Assembly (NCBI RefSeq): GCF_032062175.1
Contig: NZ_DAMBQK010000016.1
Span: 44,767-108,766, forward strand
Direction: 5' to 3'
Length of the DNA stretch: 64,000 nucleotides
Source: Atlantibacter sp032062175
GTDB taxonomy: Bacteria; Pseudomonadota; Gammaproteobacteria; Enterobacterales; Enterobacteriaceae
Shown piece by piece: positions 35,353 through 44,183 of this stretch. The notes under the pieces are model-generated. The model saw only the letters and a list, made by a program, of their open reading frames with translations. It was not told where the DNA came from and made no database searches. Made by a program: the position numbers and the translations under genes. Within the stretch, counting starts at the first letter, position 1, and each line of letters opens with the position of its first letter.

Positions 35353-36305
35353 TGATGATGAGCATGAAAAAATTAACCACCTTACTGCTTTTGGCAAGCA
35401 CAGCAGGGCTCTCTTTCGCCAGTTATGCCGCCGATGACGCAAACTGCGCCACCGTTACCCAATCCGATCCGGGCTGGACCGATATCGCCGCCACTAACGC
35501 CCTGTCCGGCGCGGTGCTTAACGCGCTGGGTTATCAGCAAAAAGTGCAGAATCTGTCGGTAGCGCTGGCGTTCCAGGGGCTGAAGACCGGCCAGGTGGAT
35601 GTGTTCCTCGGCAACTGGATGCCAGCCCAGACGCCGGTTATCAGCAAATTCACCGACGACGGCGCTATCAACGTGCTGGGCACGAACCTGCCGTCCGCTA
35701 AATTCACCCTTGCGGTACCGGATTACGTGGCTGCCGCCGGGGTCAAAGATTTTGCCGACTTACAGAAATTCGCCGACAAGTTCGACCATAAAATTTACGG
35801 TATTGCACCGGGCGCGCCCGCCAACCAGAACATCAAAAAAGTGATCGACCAGAAGGAACTGGGCCTGAAGGGGTGGAACCTGGTGGAATCCAGCGAAAGC
35901 GGCATGCTGGCGCAGGTGACGCGTGCGGTGAGCCGTAAAGACTGGGTGGTGTTCCTCGGCTGGGAACCGCACGCCATGAATACCCGCTTTAAGCTGACCT
36001 ACCTGAGCGGCGGCGACCCGTGGTTTGGCCCGAACTACGGCAGCGCGACCGTTAACACTGTCACGCGCAAGGATTTCGCGACCCAGTGCCCGAACCTCAA
36101 CCGTTTCTTTACGCAGCTTAAATTCGACGTGGCGCTGGAAAACGCCGTGATTACCCGCGTACTGGATGACAAACAGGACGTTAACGATGCGGCGCGCGCT
36201 GAGTTAGCCAAACGCCCGGAATTGCTGAACGGCTGGCTCAACGGCGTTACCACCCGTAACGGCGAACCGGCAGAACCGGCGGTAAAGAAAGCGCTGGGGA
36301 TTTAA
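35352..36305 (+). CDS. Choline ABC transporter periplasmic binding protein (ChoX type)
   Basis: This protein of up to 317 residues has a Sec signal peptide ending near SFASYAADDANC. The mature OpuAC-type binding protein has LGNWMPAQTPVI, APGAPANQNIKK, FLGWEPHAMNTRF and GGDPWFGPNYGSATVNTV, whose aromatic residues form the quaternary-amine box. Start codons at 35352, 35355, 35358 and 35364 are all open; MKKLTTLLLL at 35364 gives the most usual signal peptide. It lies with betC, opposite the permease and ATPase genes that it must serve. Confidence 0.88.
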   Translation: MMMSMKKLTTLLLLASTAGLSFASYAADDANCATVTQSDPGWTDIAATNALSGAVLNALGYQQKVQNLSVALAFQGLKTGQVDVFLGNWMPAQTPVISKFTDDGAINVLGTNLPSAKFTLAVPDYVAAAGVKDFADLQKFADKFDHKIYGIAPGAPANQNIKKVIDQKELGLKGWNLVESSESGMLAQVTRAVSRKDWVVFLGWEPHAMNTRFKLTYLSGGDPWFGPNYGSATVNTVTRKDFATQCPNLNRFFTQLKFDVALENAVITRVLDDKQDVNDAARAELAKRPELLNGWLNGVTTRNGEPAEPAVKKALGI

Positions 36306-36445
36306 GCCGCAAGGTTCAGCCCCTTGTAACAACTTCGCCCACACATATAACGATTGGCTATAACGCATATTTATTTATTCGTTCTAAGCCTTAGACCGGA
36401 TGGTTATATTTCTCTGAAAACGCAGTTAAAGAGAGAGAAAAACCT

Positions 36446-36466
36446 TACGCGCCTCTAAGGCGCGTA
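36446..36466 (+). terminator. Hairpin in the leader of the MetNIQ-like operon
   Basis: TACGCGCCT (36446-36454) and AGGCGCGTA (36458-36466) form a perfect 9-bp stem with a 3-base loop, followed by TTTGTGGGG. It could be a weak terminator after the ChoX-like gene or an attenuator 30 bases before the next start. Confidence 0.5.
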
Positions 36467-36496
36467 TTTGTGGGGCTCTGGGGACACTGACACATC

Positions 36497-37513
36497 ATGA
36501 TTGTTTTGCGGAATATTTCGAAGATCTTCCACCACGGCAAGGATGCGCTGACTGCGGTGGATGACGTCAGCCTCGATATCGAGCGCGGGCAAATTTACGG
36601 CATTATCGGCTACAGCGGCGCGGGGAAAAGTACCCTGATCCGCCTGCTTAACGGGCTGGAAAAACCGACTTCCGGCAGCGTGACGATTGCCGGGCAGAAT
36701 ATCTCTGCCGCCAGCGGGGAAACCCTGCGCCGGGCGCGGCTGAAAATCAGCATGGTATTCCAGCACTTTAACCTGCTGTGGTCGCGTACCGTCAGCGAGA
36801 ACATCGCGTTCTCAATGCAGATTGCAGGCGTCCCGAAAGCGGAAATCAAAAAGCGCGTGGCGGAGCTGATTGACCTGGTCGGCCTGAACGGGCGCGAAAA
36901 TGCGTATCCATCGAAACTCAGCGGCGGCCAGAAACAGCGCGTAGGTATCGCCCGTGCGCTGGCGAATAACCCGGACGTGCTGCTGTGCGATGAAGCGACC
37001 TCGGCGCTCGATCCGCAGACCACCGATCAGATCCTCGATCTGCTGGCGGACATCAATCGCCGCTTTGGCCTGACCATCGTGCTGATCACCCATGAAATGC
37101 ACGTCGTGCGTAAAATTTGCGATCGCGTGGCGGTAATGGAAAACGGCCGCGTGGTGGAAGAGGGCGAAGTGCTCAGCGTCTTTACCCATCCGCAGCAGGA
37201 AATTACCCGCCAGTTTGTGCGCCAGATTAGCCAGGAAAGCGACGCCTTCGATGAAACGTTGGTCAACAACCTGGACGGCGCCATTATCAAACTGACGTTT
37301 GTCGGCCACAGCACCCATCAGCCAGTGGTCGGTGAACTGACCCTGCGCTACGGCCTGCCGTTTAATATTCTGCACGGCAAGATGAGCCAGACCGCCCACG
37401 GCGTATTTGGTCAACTGTGGCTGCACGTCACGGCGAATAATCAACAACTGGAAAGCATCCTCGCGGATTTGCGCCAGCATGAGATCCACTGCGAGGTCAT
37501 CAAACATGGATGA
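36497..37513 (+). CDS. Methionine-type ABC transporter ATPase (MetN-like)
   Basis: The 338-residue ATPase has Walker A IGYSGAGKSTLIRLLNGLE, signature SKLSGGQKQRVGIARAL, Walker B VLLCDEATSALDP, and a C-terminal NIL regulatory domain (about 265-338). The NIL domain senses cytoplasmic methionine in MetN. It overlaps the permease gene by 8 bases. The operon resembles metNIQ but lies away from the usual enterobacterial locus, so the substrate may be another methionine-like compound. Confidence 0.88.
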   Translation: MIVLRNISKIFHHGKDALTAVDDVSLDIERGQIYGIIGYSGAGKSTLIRLLNGLEKPTSGSVTIAGQNISAASGETLRRARLKISMVFQHFNLLWSRTVSENIAFSMQIAGVPKAEIKKRVAELIDLVGLNGRENAYPSKLSGGQKQRVGIARALANNPDVLLCDEATSALDPQTTDQILDLLADINRRFGLTIVLITHEMHVVRKICDRVAVMENGRVVEEGEVLSVFTHPQQEITRQFVRQISQESDAFDETLVNNLDGAIIKLTFVGHSTHQPVVGELTLRYGLPFNILHGKMSQTAHGVFGQLWLHVTANNQQLESILADLRQHEIHCEVIKHG

Positions 37514-38174
37514 TTCACTGTTTCCGCACCTGAAGTGGCCGCAACTGCTGGCGGCAACCCAGGAAACCTTATACATGACCGCGCTGTCCGGTGTGGCGAC
37601 CTTCGCCCTCGGCATCGTGCTCGGCCTGGCGCTGTTCCTGACCGCGAAAGGCGGCTTATTCCAGAACCGCGCGATTTACAGCGTGATTTCCATTGTGGTT
37701 AACGTGTTCCGCTCGATCCCGTTCATCATCCTGATTGTGCTGTTGATCCCGTTTACCAAAGCGATGGTCGGCACCATCCTCGGGGCCAACGCGGCGCTGC
37801 CTGCACTGATCGTCGGCGCTGCGCCGTTCTACGCGCGGCTGGTGGAAATCGCCCTGCGTGAAGTGGATAAAGGCGTCATTGAAGCCACCCGCTCCATGGG
37901 CGCGCGCATGAGTACCCTGATTTTTCGTGTTTTGCTGCCTGAATCATCACCCGCGTTAGTGTCAGGCATCACCGTCACTCTGATTGCCCTGGTCAGTTAC
38001 AGCGCCATGGCCGGTGTGATTGGTGCTGGCGGGTTAGGAAATCTTGCTTATCTGGAAGGATTCCAGCGTAACCACAATGACGTCACCCTGGTGGCGACGG
38101 TGACCATCCTGATCATCGTTTTCATCATTCAGTTTATTGGTGATGCCATGACCGCTTATTTAGATAAACGTTAA
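37506..38174 (+). CDS. Methionine-type ABC transporter permease (MetI-like)
   Basis: The 222-residue permease has five membrane helices. The family signature is seen in EIALREVDKGVIEATRSMG and in the helix VSYSAMAGVIGAGGLGNLAY. The ATG at 37506 overlaps the end of the MetN-like gene by 8 bases; the longer open frame from 37407 is a shadow. The binding-protein gene follows 21 bases later. Confidence 0.9.
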   Translation: MDDSLFPHLKWPQLLAATQETLYMTALSGVATFALGIVLGLALFLTAKGGLFQNRAIYSVISIVVNVFRSIPFIILIVLLIPFTKAMVGTILGANAALPALIVGAAPFYARLVEIALREVDKGVIEATRSMGARMSTLIFRVLLPESSPALVSGITVTLIALVSYSAMAGVIGAGGLGNLAYLEGFQRNHNDVTLVATVTILIIVFIIQFIGDAMTAYLDKR

Positions 38175-38195
38175 AAACAATAGAGAACACACATC

Positions 38196-38999
38196 ATGAA
38201 AAAAGTACTGACACTGATAGCAGCAGCAACCCTGAGTTTCTCCGCCTGGGCCGACACCCTGACCGTGGGCGCGTCTAACGTGCCGCATGCGGAAATCCTC
38301 GAGCAGGCGAAACCGATTCTGGCGAAGCAGGGTATCGACCTGGAAATCCGTCCGTTCCAGGATTACATCCTGCCGAACACCGCGCTGGCCAGCCGTGATA
38401 TCGACGCAAACTACTTCCAGCACATCCCTTACCTGAACAGCGTGCTGAAAGACCATGCTGGCGATAAAACCTATGATTTCGTCAGCGCGGGCGCGATCCA
38501 TATCGAGCCGATCGGCATCTACTCCAAAAAGTACAAATCCCTGAAAGATCTGCCAGAAAATGGCCGCGTGATCATGCGTGACGCGGTGGCGGAAGAGGGC
38601 CGTATCCTGTCTATCTTTGAAAAAGAAGGCGTGATCAAACTGAAGCCGGGCGTGGATAAAGTCTCCGCACGCATCAGCGACGTGGTGGAAAACCCGAAAA
38701 AACTCCAGTTCCTGCCGAACGTAGAAGGGTCTCTGCTGCCGCAGATGTATAACAACGACGAAGGCGATGCGGTGGTGATCAACGCTAACTACGCCATCGA
38801 TGCGGGTCTGGACCCGGTGAAAGATCCGATCGCAGTTGAGAGCGGCGAAAACAACCCGTACGCTAACATCATCACCGTACATAAAGGCGACGAGAAGAAA
38901 AAAGATATCGTCGCGCTGGTGGATGTCCTGCACTCCAAAGAGATTCAGGACTGGATCCGCACCAAATACAAAGGCGCGGTTATCCCGGTTAACAACTAA
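38196..38999 (+). CDS. NlpA/MetQ-family binding protein without lipobox
   Basis: The 267-residue protein has a signal peptide cleaved near SFSAWADTLTVG. Unlike MetQ, no Cys is present at the cleavage point, so it should be a soluble periplasmic protein rather than a lipoprotein. Family blocks are PHAEILEQAKPIL, FQDYILPNTALASRDIDANYFQH and FVSAGAIHIEPIGIYS, then NANYAIDAGLDP. It completes the ABC system; a strong terminator follows 14 bases after the stop. Confidence 0.9.
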   Translation: MKKVLTLIAAATLSFSAWADTLTVGASNVPHAEILEQAKPILAKQGIDLEIRPFQDYILPNTALASRDIDANYFQHIPYLNSVLKDHAGDKTYDFVSAGAIHIEPIGIYSKKYKSLKDLPENGRVIMRDAVAEEGRILSIFEKEGVIKLKPGVDKVSARISDVVENPKKLQFLPNVEGSLLPQMYNNDEGDAVVINANYAIDAGLDPVKDPIAVESGENNPYANIITVHKGDEKKKDIVALVDVLHSKEIQDWIRTKYKGAVIPVNN

Positions 39000-39013
39000 G
39001 ACACCGCTGTTAA

Positions 39014-39047
39014 AAAACGCCCGTCAGCCTGTGCTGGCGGGCGTTTT
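39014..39047 (+). terminator. Rho-independent terminator of the MetNIQ-like operon
   Basis: AAAACGCCCGTCAGC and GCTGGCGGGCGTTTT form a 15-bp stem with one wobble and a CTGT loop. Confidence 0.92.
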
Positions 39048-39052
39048 GCTTT

Positions 39053-39157
39053 CTAGCGCAGATTAGCGCGGTCCAGACCGTTAGCGGCATCCAGCGCGCC
39101 CGGCGTCATGCGCGATAAAATTTGCAGCCGGTTCCAGCAGTTGATCAGCGCAATGGC
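39053..39157 (-). pseudogene. C-terminal remnant of a carboxymuconolactone decarboxylase-family gene
   Basis: On the minus strand an open frame reads AIALINCWNRLQILSRMTPG and continues 14 residues to a TAG at 39053-39055. The IALINxWNRL run is the end of AhpD/CMD-family proteins. Nothing upstream of 39157 continues the frame: the neighbour reads the other way. Only about 34 codons remain, so the gene is dead. It meets the regulator remnant head to head. Confidence 0.6.
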
Positions 39158-39724
39158 GAATTTCACTACACCCGCAAAGTGCTGCCTGCGCTGAAGAGCC
39201 TGGATAGCCAGGACCGGGTGATTTACGTGGGAACCTTCAGCAAAACCGTGATGCCTGCCGTTCGCATCAGCTATATCGTGATGCCGAAAGCGGCCATTGC
39301 GCGGTTTCGGGAAATTGGCGAAATCATGGAAGCCGGGCAGCCGGTATTAACCCAAAAAATTCTCGCGGCGTTTCTCGCAGAAGGCCATTTCTATAAGCAT
39401 TTCAAGAAAATGCGTGCGCTGTACCAGCAGCAGCGGAAAATGCTGCTGGAGGCGCTGCAAACGGTTTATCCGGGGCTGTTCGAGGTTGCGCTTTCCGACG
39501 GCGGGATGCATATCGTCGCCTTTCTGCGCACCAGCACGCGCGATATCGAATTAGCGGCGCTCTGGCAGCGCCATCAGTTACAGGTCAGCGCACTCGCCGG
39601 CTGGTATTGTCTGAGCGCAAAACGTTATGGCCTGGTGATGAGCTACACCAATATCGCGTCTATCGGGCAGGGCATCATGCTCATCAGTCGCCCACGTACC
39701 GAAACCCTGGCATTATTAACTTAG
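39155..39724 (+). pseudogene. 3' remnant of a MocR-type (GntR-aminotransferase) regulator gene
   Basis: About 190 residues of the C-terminal aminotransferase-like domain remain. They begin at GEFHYTRKVLPALKSLD and contain the PLP-lysine region YVGTFSKTVMPAVRISY and the end SYTNIASIGQGIMLI. A full MocR regulator has about 470-500 residues with an N-terminal winged helix; that helix and half of the aminotransferase fold are gone. No normal start remains (a TTG at 39122 lies in foreign sequence). It ends 4 bases inside the opposite GGDEF-EAL gene. Confidence 0.8.
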
Positions 39725-41664
39725 CTCGCCGGGGAAAGCTGCTGGGCGGCGGCGAGAATATGCAGCGCTGCGCCCTGTTCCAGCGGACGTGAAAAATAAT
39801 AACCCTGCATAAAATGCACGCCGCACTGTTTCAGGATGGCGGCCTGGGTTTCGGTTTCAACGCCTTCGGCAATAACATCAAAATCCAGGCTGTCAGAAAT
39901 ATCTTTCACCGCCTGAACAATAGTGCGGCCTTTATTTTCAATGTTATTAATAAACGACCGGTCGATTTTTATGAAGTCGATGTTCATATTATGGATCACC
40001 GACAGGCTGGAATAACCGGTGCCGAAGTCATCGACCGAAAATTTGACGCCGCGCTTCTGCAACTGGCTCACCTTCTGGTAAATGGTGTGCTGCTCTGAGT
40101 GAATAATCGATTCGGTGACTTCGAGGTGTAATAAATGCGGGGGAATGGCATAGCGGTCAATCACGTTATTAACGTTATCAACGAATTCTTTATCGTAGAA
40201 CTGAATAATGGAGATATTGACGCACATCGAAATACCCGACTTCAGCTTTAACATTTCAGAGAGGATCCGGCAGGCTTCTTCCATTATCCAGTTACCGATC
40301 TGGACAATACGCCCGCTCTGCTCCATTAACGGAATAAATTCCGCCGGAGAAATATCCCGGCCCTGAAAGTGCCAGCGCAGCAGCGCTTCGAAACTGACAA
40401 TTTCGCCGTTGCTGTCGACGATGGGTTGATAAACCGCGCGAAACTCGTTGCGATCCAGCGCGTAGCGCAGCGCCTCGTTCAGGGTAATTTTGCGCCGCAG
40501 GCTTTCCTCAAGTTCATGATTATAAAAGGCAACGCGCTCCGGGTATTTGCCCTTCTGGGAATACATGGCGATATCCGCCAGTTGAATCAGGCGGGTAATT
40601 GAGGTGTCGTGTTCCGGGCACACCGCAATGCCGATGGTTGCGCCCAGCGTGATGGTTTGATCGTCCAGCAGGATAGGCCGCGACAGGCTGCTGACCATAT
40701 TTTCCGCCAGTTGCCAGGTCAGATGGCGGTCGGTTTCGGTGGTCAGATAGATAAATTCATCGCCGCCCCAGCGGCAGATTAAATTCCCCTGGCGATAAAA
40801 ATCGTTCAGCCGGGCGCTGAGGGAGATTAACACCATATCGCCGATATCATGACCGAGCGTATCATTGATATTTTTGAAACCGTCTAAATCAATAAAGAAG
40901 ATCGAAAACCCTTTTTCTTTGTTGTCTTTATAGCGACTGGAGATCTCTTCCGCGGCAGATAAAAACGACACCCGGTTATACAGCCCGGTAAGCGCATCAA
41001 TGTGGGAGATTTCGTAAACTTCCTGGGTGCGCCGTTTGATGGTTTTTTCCATCCGTTCTAATAGCGTCTGGTTGCGGTAGCGTAATAAAATGGCTTCTTT
41101 AATATAGCGGGCGGCTTTCATTGAAGAGATGATCATCGTCAGGGTAAAGCAAACGCCCAGGAAACCTAAATTAACCCGGTATTGCTCGGGTTGCAAAATT
41201 AATAAGATCGACATCGGCAGCAGGATGATAATGTTATACAGCGAGGATAACATTAAATTACCGGATAATACGCTGGTGGCACCGCCCGCCATTGCGGAAA
41301 GGATAACAATGGCGGCGGTAAATTCCTCGGTTGAAAAAGAACGATAAAAACACAGGATATAGGCGCTCCAGATCGCGGCGGTCAACAAACATCCGGATGA
41401 AAAACGTACAATCCAGGAAATATCGCCTTTTCGTTCAGGATGCGCATTTACCCACAATTGGGTATCTATGATGCGAATAGTGAGGACCACCATCATCAGT
41501 CCCCACCAGGTCAATTTGGTGAAAAGGTTGCTTGAATTAAGAAATGAGAAGGCCAGGGTAGAGGAGGTGATAAAGGTGATTAAGATGCCGGGTAATGCAT
41601 TGTTGTATAACAGTTTTACCCCTTCCGACAGGTATAGCTTTGTATGTTCTTGATTTTTAGTCAT
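39721..41664 (-). CDS. Membrane GGDEF-EAL protein (cyclic di-GMP turnover)
   Basis: This 647-residue inner-membrane protein has an N-terminal region of about six helices (20-185), a short coiled stretch, a GGDEF domain (about 210-375, motif WGGDEF at 299-304) and an EAL domain (about 390-635, EALLRW at 426-431, DDFGTGYSSL and EGVET intact). Both active sites look complete. The inhibitory I-site reads RQGN instead of RxxD, so product feedback is probably lost. The dominant activity cannot be told; an intact EAL motif set suggests it can degrade cyclic di-GMP. Confidence 0.93.
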   Translation of the reverse strand: MTKNQEHTKLYLSEGVKLLYNNALPGILITFITSSTLAFSFLNSSNLFTKLTWWGLMMVVLTIRIIDTQLWVNAHPERKGDISWIVRFSSGCLLTAAIWSAYILCFYRSFSTEEFTAAIVILSAMAGGATSVLSGNLMLSSLYNIIILLPMSILLILQPEQYRVNLGFLGVCFTLTMIISSMKAARYIKEAILLRYRNQTLLERMEKTIKRRTQEVYEISHIDALTGLYNRVSFLSAAEEISSRYKDNKEKGFSIFFIDLDGFKNINDTLGHDIGDMVLISLSARLNDFYRQGNLICRWGGDEFIYLTTETDRHLTWQLAENMVSSLSRPILLDDQTITLGATIGIAVCPEHDTSITRLIQLADIAMYSQKGKYPERVAFYNHELEESLRRKITLNEALRYALDRNEFRAVYQPIVDSNGEIVSFEALLRWHFQGRDISPAEFIPLMEQSGRIVQIGNWIMEEACRILSEMLKLKSGISMCVNISIIQFYDKEFVDNVNNVIDRYAIPPHLLHLEVTESIIHSEQHTIYQKVSQLQKRGVKFSVDDFGTGYSSLSVIHNMNIDFIKIDRSFINNIENKGRTIVQAVKDISDSLDFDVIAEGVETETQAAILKQCGVHFMQGYYFSRPLEQGAALHILAAAQQLSPAS

Positions 41665-41960
41665 TACTATTCACACCGCTGTCATACCGTGATGGCTAAT
41701 ACATTAATATGGCTTATGTAAAAGAATACGTAAAAGTATTATCGGCCAGGAAAGCGAAAATGTTAATTATTTTGCGTTTTAGCAAAGGGATCTGTGGAGA
41801 AGGGCAAAATAGCGTGTTCAGAGCGCCATAATCAAAAAACGACAGTGCCCTGACAGGTGTGGCTGGCGAAATAATCTAGCGGCGAGCAATAAAATTATCC
41901 GGCAAATTTTCATCACAAAGTTAAGTATTGCCGATTTATTGAACGATAGCCGGATTCACC
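41665..41960. other. 296-bp non-coding region
   Basis: This AT-rich stretch lies between the GGDEF-EAL and GNAT genes, both leftward. It must contain the promoter of the GGDEF-EAL gene. No gene, repeat or known site was seen. Confidence 0.45.
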
Positions 41961-42488
41961 TTATTTGATGTTCATCTGCTTGTAGTAATAGGTCGTGGAA
42001 CAAGATGCGCCGTCCGGCATCAATGCGTAGTCTGGAATGTCTCCCACCCGCTGCCAGCCAGTTTGCTGATAAAAAATCTCTGCGCCGCTACCGGTTGCCG
42101 TATCCAGCACCAGCACTGATTTATGCTGATCTGCGGCCTGCTTTTCCAGCTCAGCCATTAACTTTTGAGCAATACCCTGGCGCCGCGCGGCGGGGCTGAC
42201 CAACAGCTTTGCGACATCCGCGCGGTGCGGCTGGTTTTCGGGCTGATCGAGGATTAACTGCACCGTGCCGGTGATCTGCTGTTGAGCATCCAGCGCAATC
42301 AGCACAAGGCGTTCCGCACGTGCGGCGCTGTCTGCTACTCGGGTCCAGAATGTCTGCGCTTTGTCGCCTGTCATCGGCAACATAAAGCTCACCGATGCGC
42401 CGTCGTTGACGCAGTCGATCAGTAACTGGCTTAAGGCATCCCGCTGCGCCCGGATTTGCGGCGCGGTAAAGAGGGTAATTGTGGTCAT
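41961..42488 (-). CDS. GNAT family N-acetyltransferase
   Basis: The 175-residue protein has the acetyl-CoA-binding motif A VSPAARRQGIAQKLMAELE and the following strand SVLVLDTATGSGAEIFYQQ, both typical of GNAT enzymes. The substrate is unknown. The start MTTITLFTAPQI is the only good one. The gene stands alone on its strand, between the GGDEF-EAL gene and a transporter remnant. Confidence 0.88.
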   Translation of the reverse strand: MTTITLFTAPQIRAQRDALSQLLIDCVNDGASVSFMLPMTGDKAQTFWTRVADSAARAERLVLIALDAQQQITGTVQLILDQPENQPHRADVAKLLVSPAARRQGIAQKLMAELEKQAADQHKSVLVLDTATGSGAEIFYQQTGWQRVGDIPDYALMPDGASCSTTYYYKQMNIK

Positions 42489-42570
42489 TTTCGAAGCCTG
42501 TTTTTTGAGGATGTCTTACCTTGTCAGGAAGCCATATCGCTGACAAGCGGCAGAATCAGAGGTTTTTCTT

Positions 42571-42831
42571 ATGATGATGCGGGCACCGATGATGATTGCT
42601 GCCGCCGTGGCGATGCCTGCCATTCCGCTGCCGGTATTCTGCCTGATGGTTGGCGCAGCCATCGGCCTGGGCAGTATTTTGACGCCGTATGCCACCGGTC
42701 CAAGTCCGATTTACTACGGTAGTGGGTATTTACCAACGTCCGACTATTGGCGTTACGGTGCAATTTTCGGCGGGTTGTTTTTAATGCTGCTGATTGCCAC
42801 CGGGTTGGTGTGGATGCCGGTGATACTGTAG
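42571..42831 (+). pseudogene. 3' remnant of a DASS-family anion transporter gene
   Basis: The 86-codon frame matches the last part of divalent anion:sodium symporters. It holds the signature LTPYATGPSPIYYGSGYLPT and SDYWRYGAIFGGLFLML, then a final helix. Intact members have about 460-490 residues, so some 80 percent is missing. A purine-rich GAGG 12 bases before the ATG might allow translation, but two helices alone cannot transport. I call it a pseudogene. Confidence 0.75.
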
Positions 42832-42881
42832 AGCGTTCGGCTTCTGGCAAAGCAGCAGATCACGGCCCGATCTGCTGTTTG

Positions 42882-42895
42882 TACATTTGGTTACC
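42882..42895 (+). promoter_or_regulatory. RstA-box-like site before asr
   Basis: TACATTTGGTTACC matches the reported RstA consensus TACATNTNGTTACA at all but the last base. asr is a known acid-induced RstA target in E. coli. The site lies 99 bases before the start codon. Confidence 0.7.
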
Positions 42896-42994
42896 TGCCG
42901 ATACCAATCACTCACGGAAGGCTAACTCTCACATCACTATAGTGAACTCAACGGCCCACAGGGGCTGAATCACACACTACTTGAGGGTTAGAAA

Positions 42995-43306
42995 ATGAAA
43001 AAAGTATTAGCACTGGTTGTTGCTGCCACTATGGGCCTGTCTGCTGCGGCATTCGCTGCTGATACCGCTACCGCCCCGGCTACCGCCACTGCCGCGCCGG
43101 CCAAAGCGCACACCACCCAAACTACCCATAAGAAAAAACACGCGAAAGTAGAGCAGAAAGCCCAGGCAGCGAAAAAGCACCACAAAAAAGCCGCCGCGAA
43201 ACCGGCCTCTGAACCGGCTGCGCAAAAGGCCCAGGCCGCTAAAAAACACCACAAACAAGCGGCGCACAAAGCTGCAGCAAAACCGGCTGCTCAGCCAGCG
43301 GCATAA
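42995..43306 (+). CDS. asr: Acid shock protein
   Basis: The 103-residue periplasmic protein is induced by low pH. The signal peptide MKKVLALVVAATMGLSAAAF with Ala-Ala after it is almost that of E. coli Asr. The mature part is a highly basic, low-complexity string of Ala, Lys, His and Pro with two repeats of QKAQAAKKHHK. It probably buffers or chaperones periplasmic proteins in acid. A ribosome site GAGGG precedes the ATG. Confidence 0.95.
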   Translation: MKKVLALVVAATMGLSAAAFAADTATAPATATAAPAKAHTTQTTHKKKHAKVEQKAQAAKKHHKKAAAKPASEPAAQKAQAAKKHHKQAAHKAAAKPAAQPAA

Positions 43307-43337
43307 TGCCACACCCGGCGAGCCGGGTGCGATAAAG

Positions 43338-43375
43338 AACCCTGATTCCCCCCTGGAATCGGGGTTTTTATTTTT
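43338..43375 (+). terminator. Terminator of asr
   Basis: AACCCTGATTCC and GGAATCGGGGTT form a 12-bp stem with one wobble, followed by TTTTATTTTT. The T run overlaps the stop of the opposite acyltransferase fragment. Confidence 0.9.
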
Positions 43376-44183
43376 CTGACGTCAGATGCGTGGCAATGTA
43401 ACGTTGATATCGCGACGCTTTGATAAACGTTAAGTCCACCAGCACCAGCCCATCAATGCAGTGACTGAACGCCGGATCGCTGCCGAAGTCGATAAACTGC
43501 ACGCCGCCCGGCTCGCAGAGTTCCGAATACTGTTTATACAGCGGCGGAATACCGCATCCCAGGTTGCCGAGCAGCGATTTCAACCGGGTGAGATCGTCGT
43601 GATAATTCTCGCCGGTGAATTCCCGCAGTACATCGGGCAGCGAAGCGGGGCAGGGGCGACGCGACGCCGCCAGCGGATGAGTGGGCGGGAACCATAGCCG
43701 GTAAAAGGCAATCAGCAAATCGCTGGCGGCAGGGGGTAAACCACCAGAAATGGAGACCGGCCCGAACAGATAGCGATACTGCGGATAGCGGGCCAGATAG
43801 GCGCCGATCCCGGACCATAAATAATCCAGCCCGCGTCGTCCCCAGTACTGCGGCTGAATAAAGCTGCGGCCCAGTTCAATGCCCTGGTCCAGCACGCCGT
43901 TCATCTGCTGGTCATAGTGGAACAGGCTGTGGCTGTAGAGCGCGTCATGACCACGGGCGTGAATAGCCTCGCGGGTTGGGATAAAGCGATAGGCACCAAC
44001 GATTTCCAGCGCGTCGTCATCCCACAGGATCAGGTGCCAGTAATCGTCGTCATAACGGTCGATATCCCGGCGTTTGCCGGAGCCTTCCCCCACGGCGCGA
44101 AACGCCACTTCCCGCAATCGGCCCAGCTCGCGCAGCACTGGCGCGTCTTCCACGCCGTTACGCCGCCATAGCCAGATGCTCAT
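43368..44183 (-). pseudogene. C-terminal GNAT-like acyltransferase fragment of a broken two-domain gene
   Basis: The 271-codon frame holds the OlsB-like hemolysin/ornithine acyltransferase domain: LRELGRLREVAFRAVGEGSG, YDDDYWHLILWD, IELGRSFIQPQYWGRRGLDY and LFGPVSISGGLPP. In relatives this domain follows an LPLAT domain in one protein of about 570 residues. Here its frame opens 26 bases inside the upstream fragment, with an ATG (MSIWLWRRNG) that has no good ribosome site of its own. The domain is otherwise undamaged and might be made by coupled translation. Confidence 0.75.

Noticed and set aside
36306..36496. Possible SAM riboswitch or MetJ boxes before the MetNIQ-like operon
   Set aside because: I saw neither AGACGTCT tandem boxes nor a SAM aptamer pattern; only one short hairpin is present.
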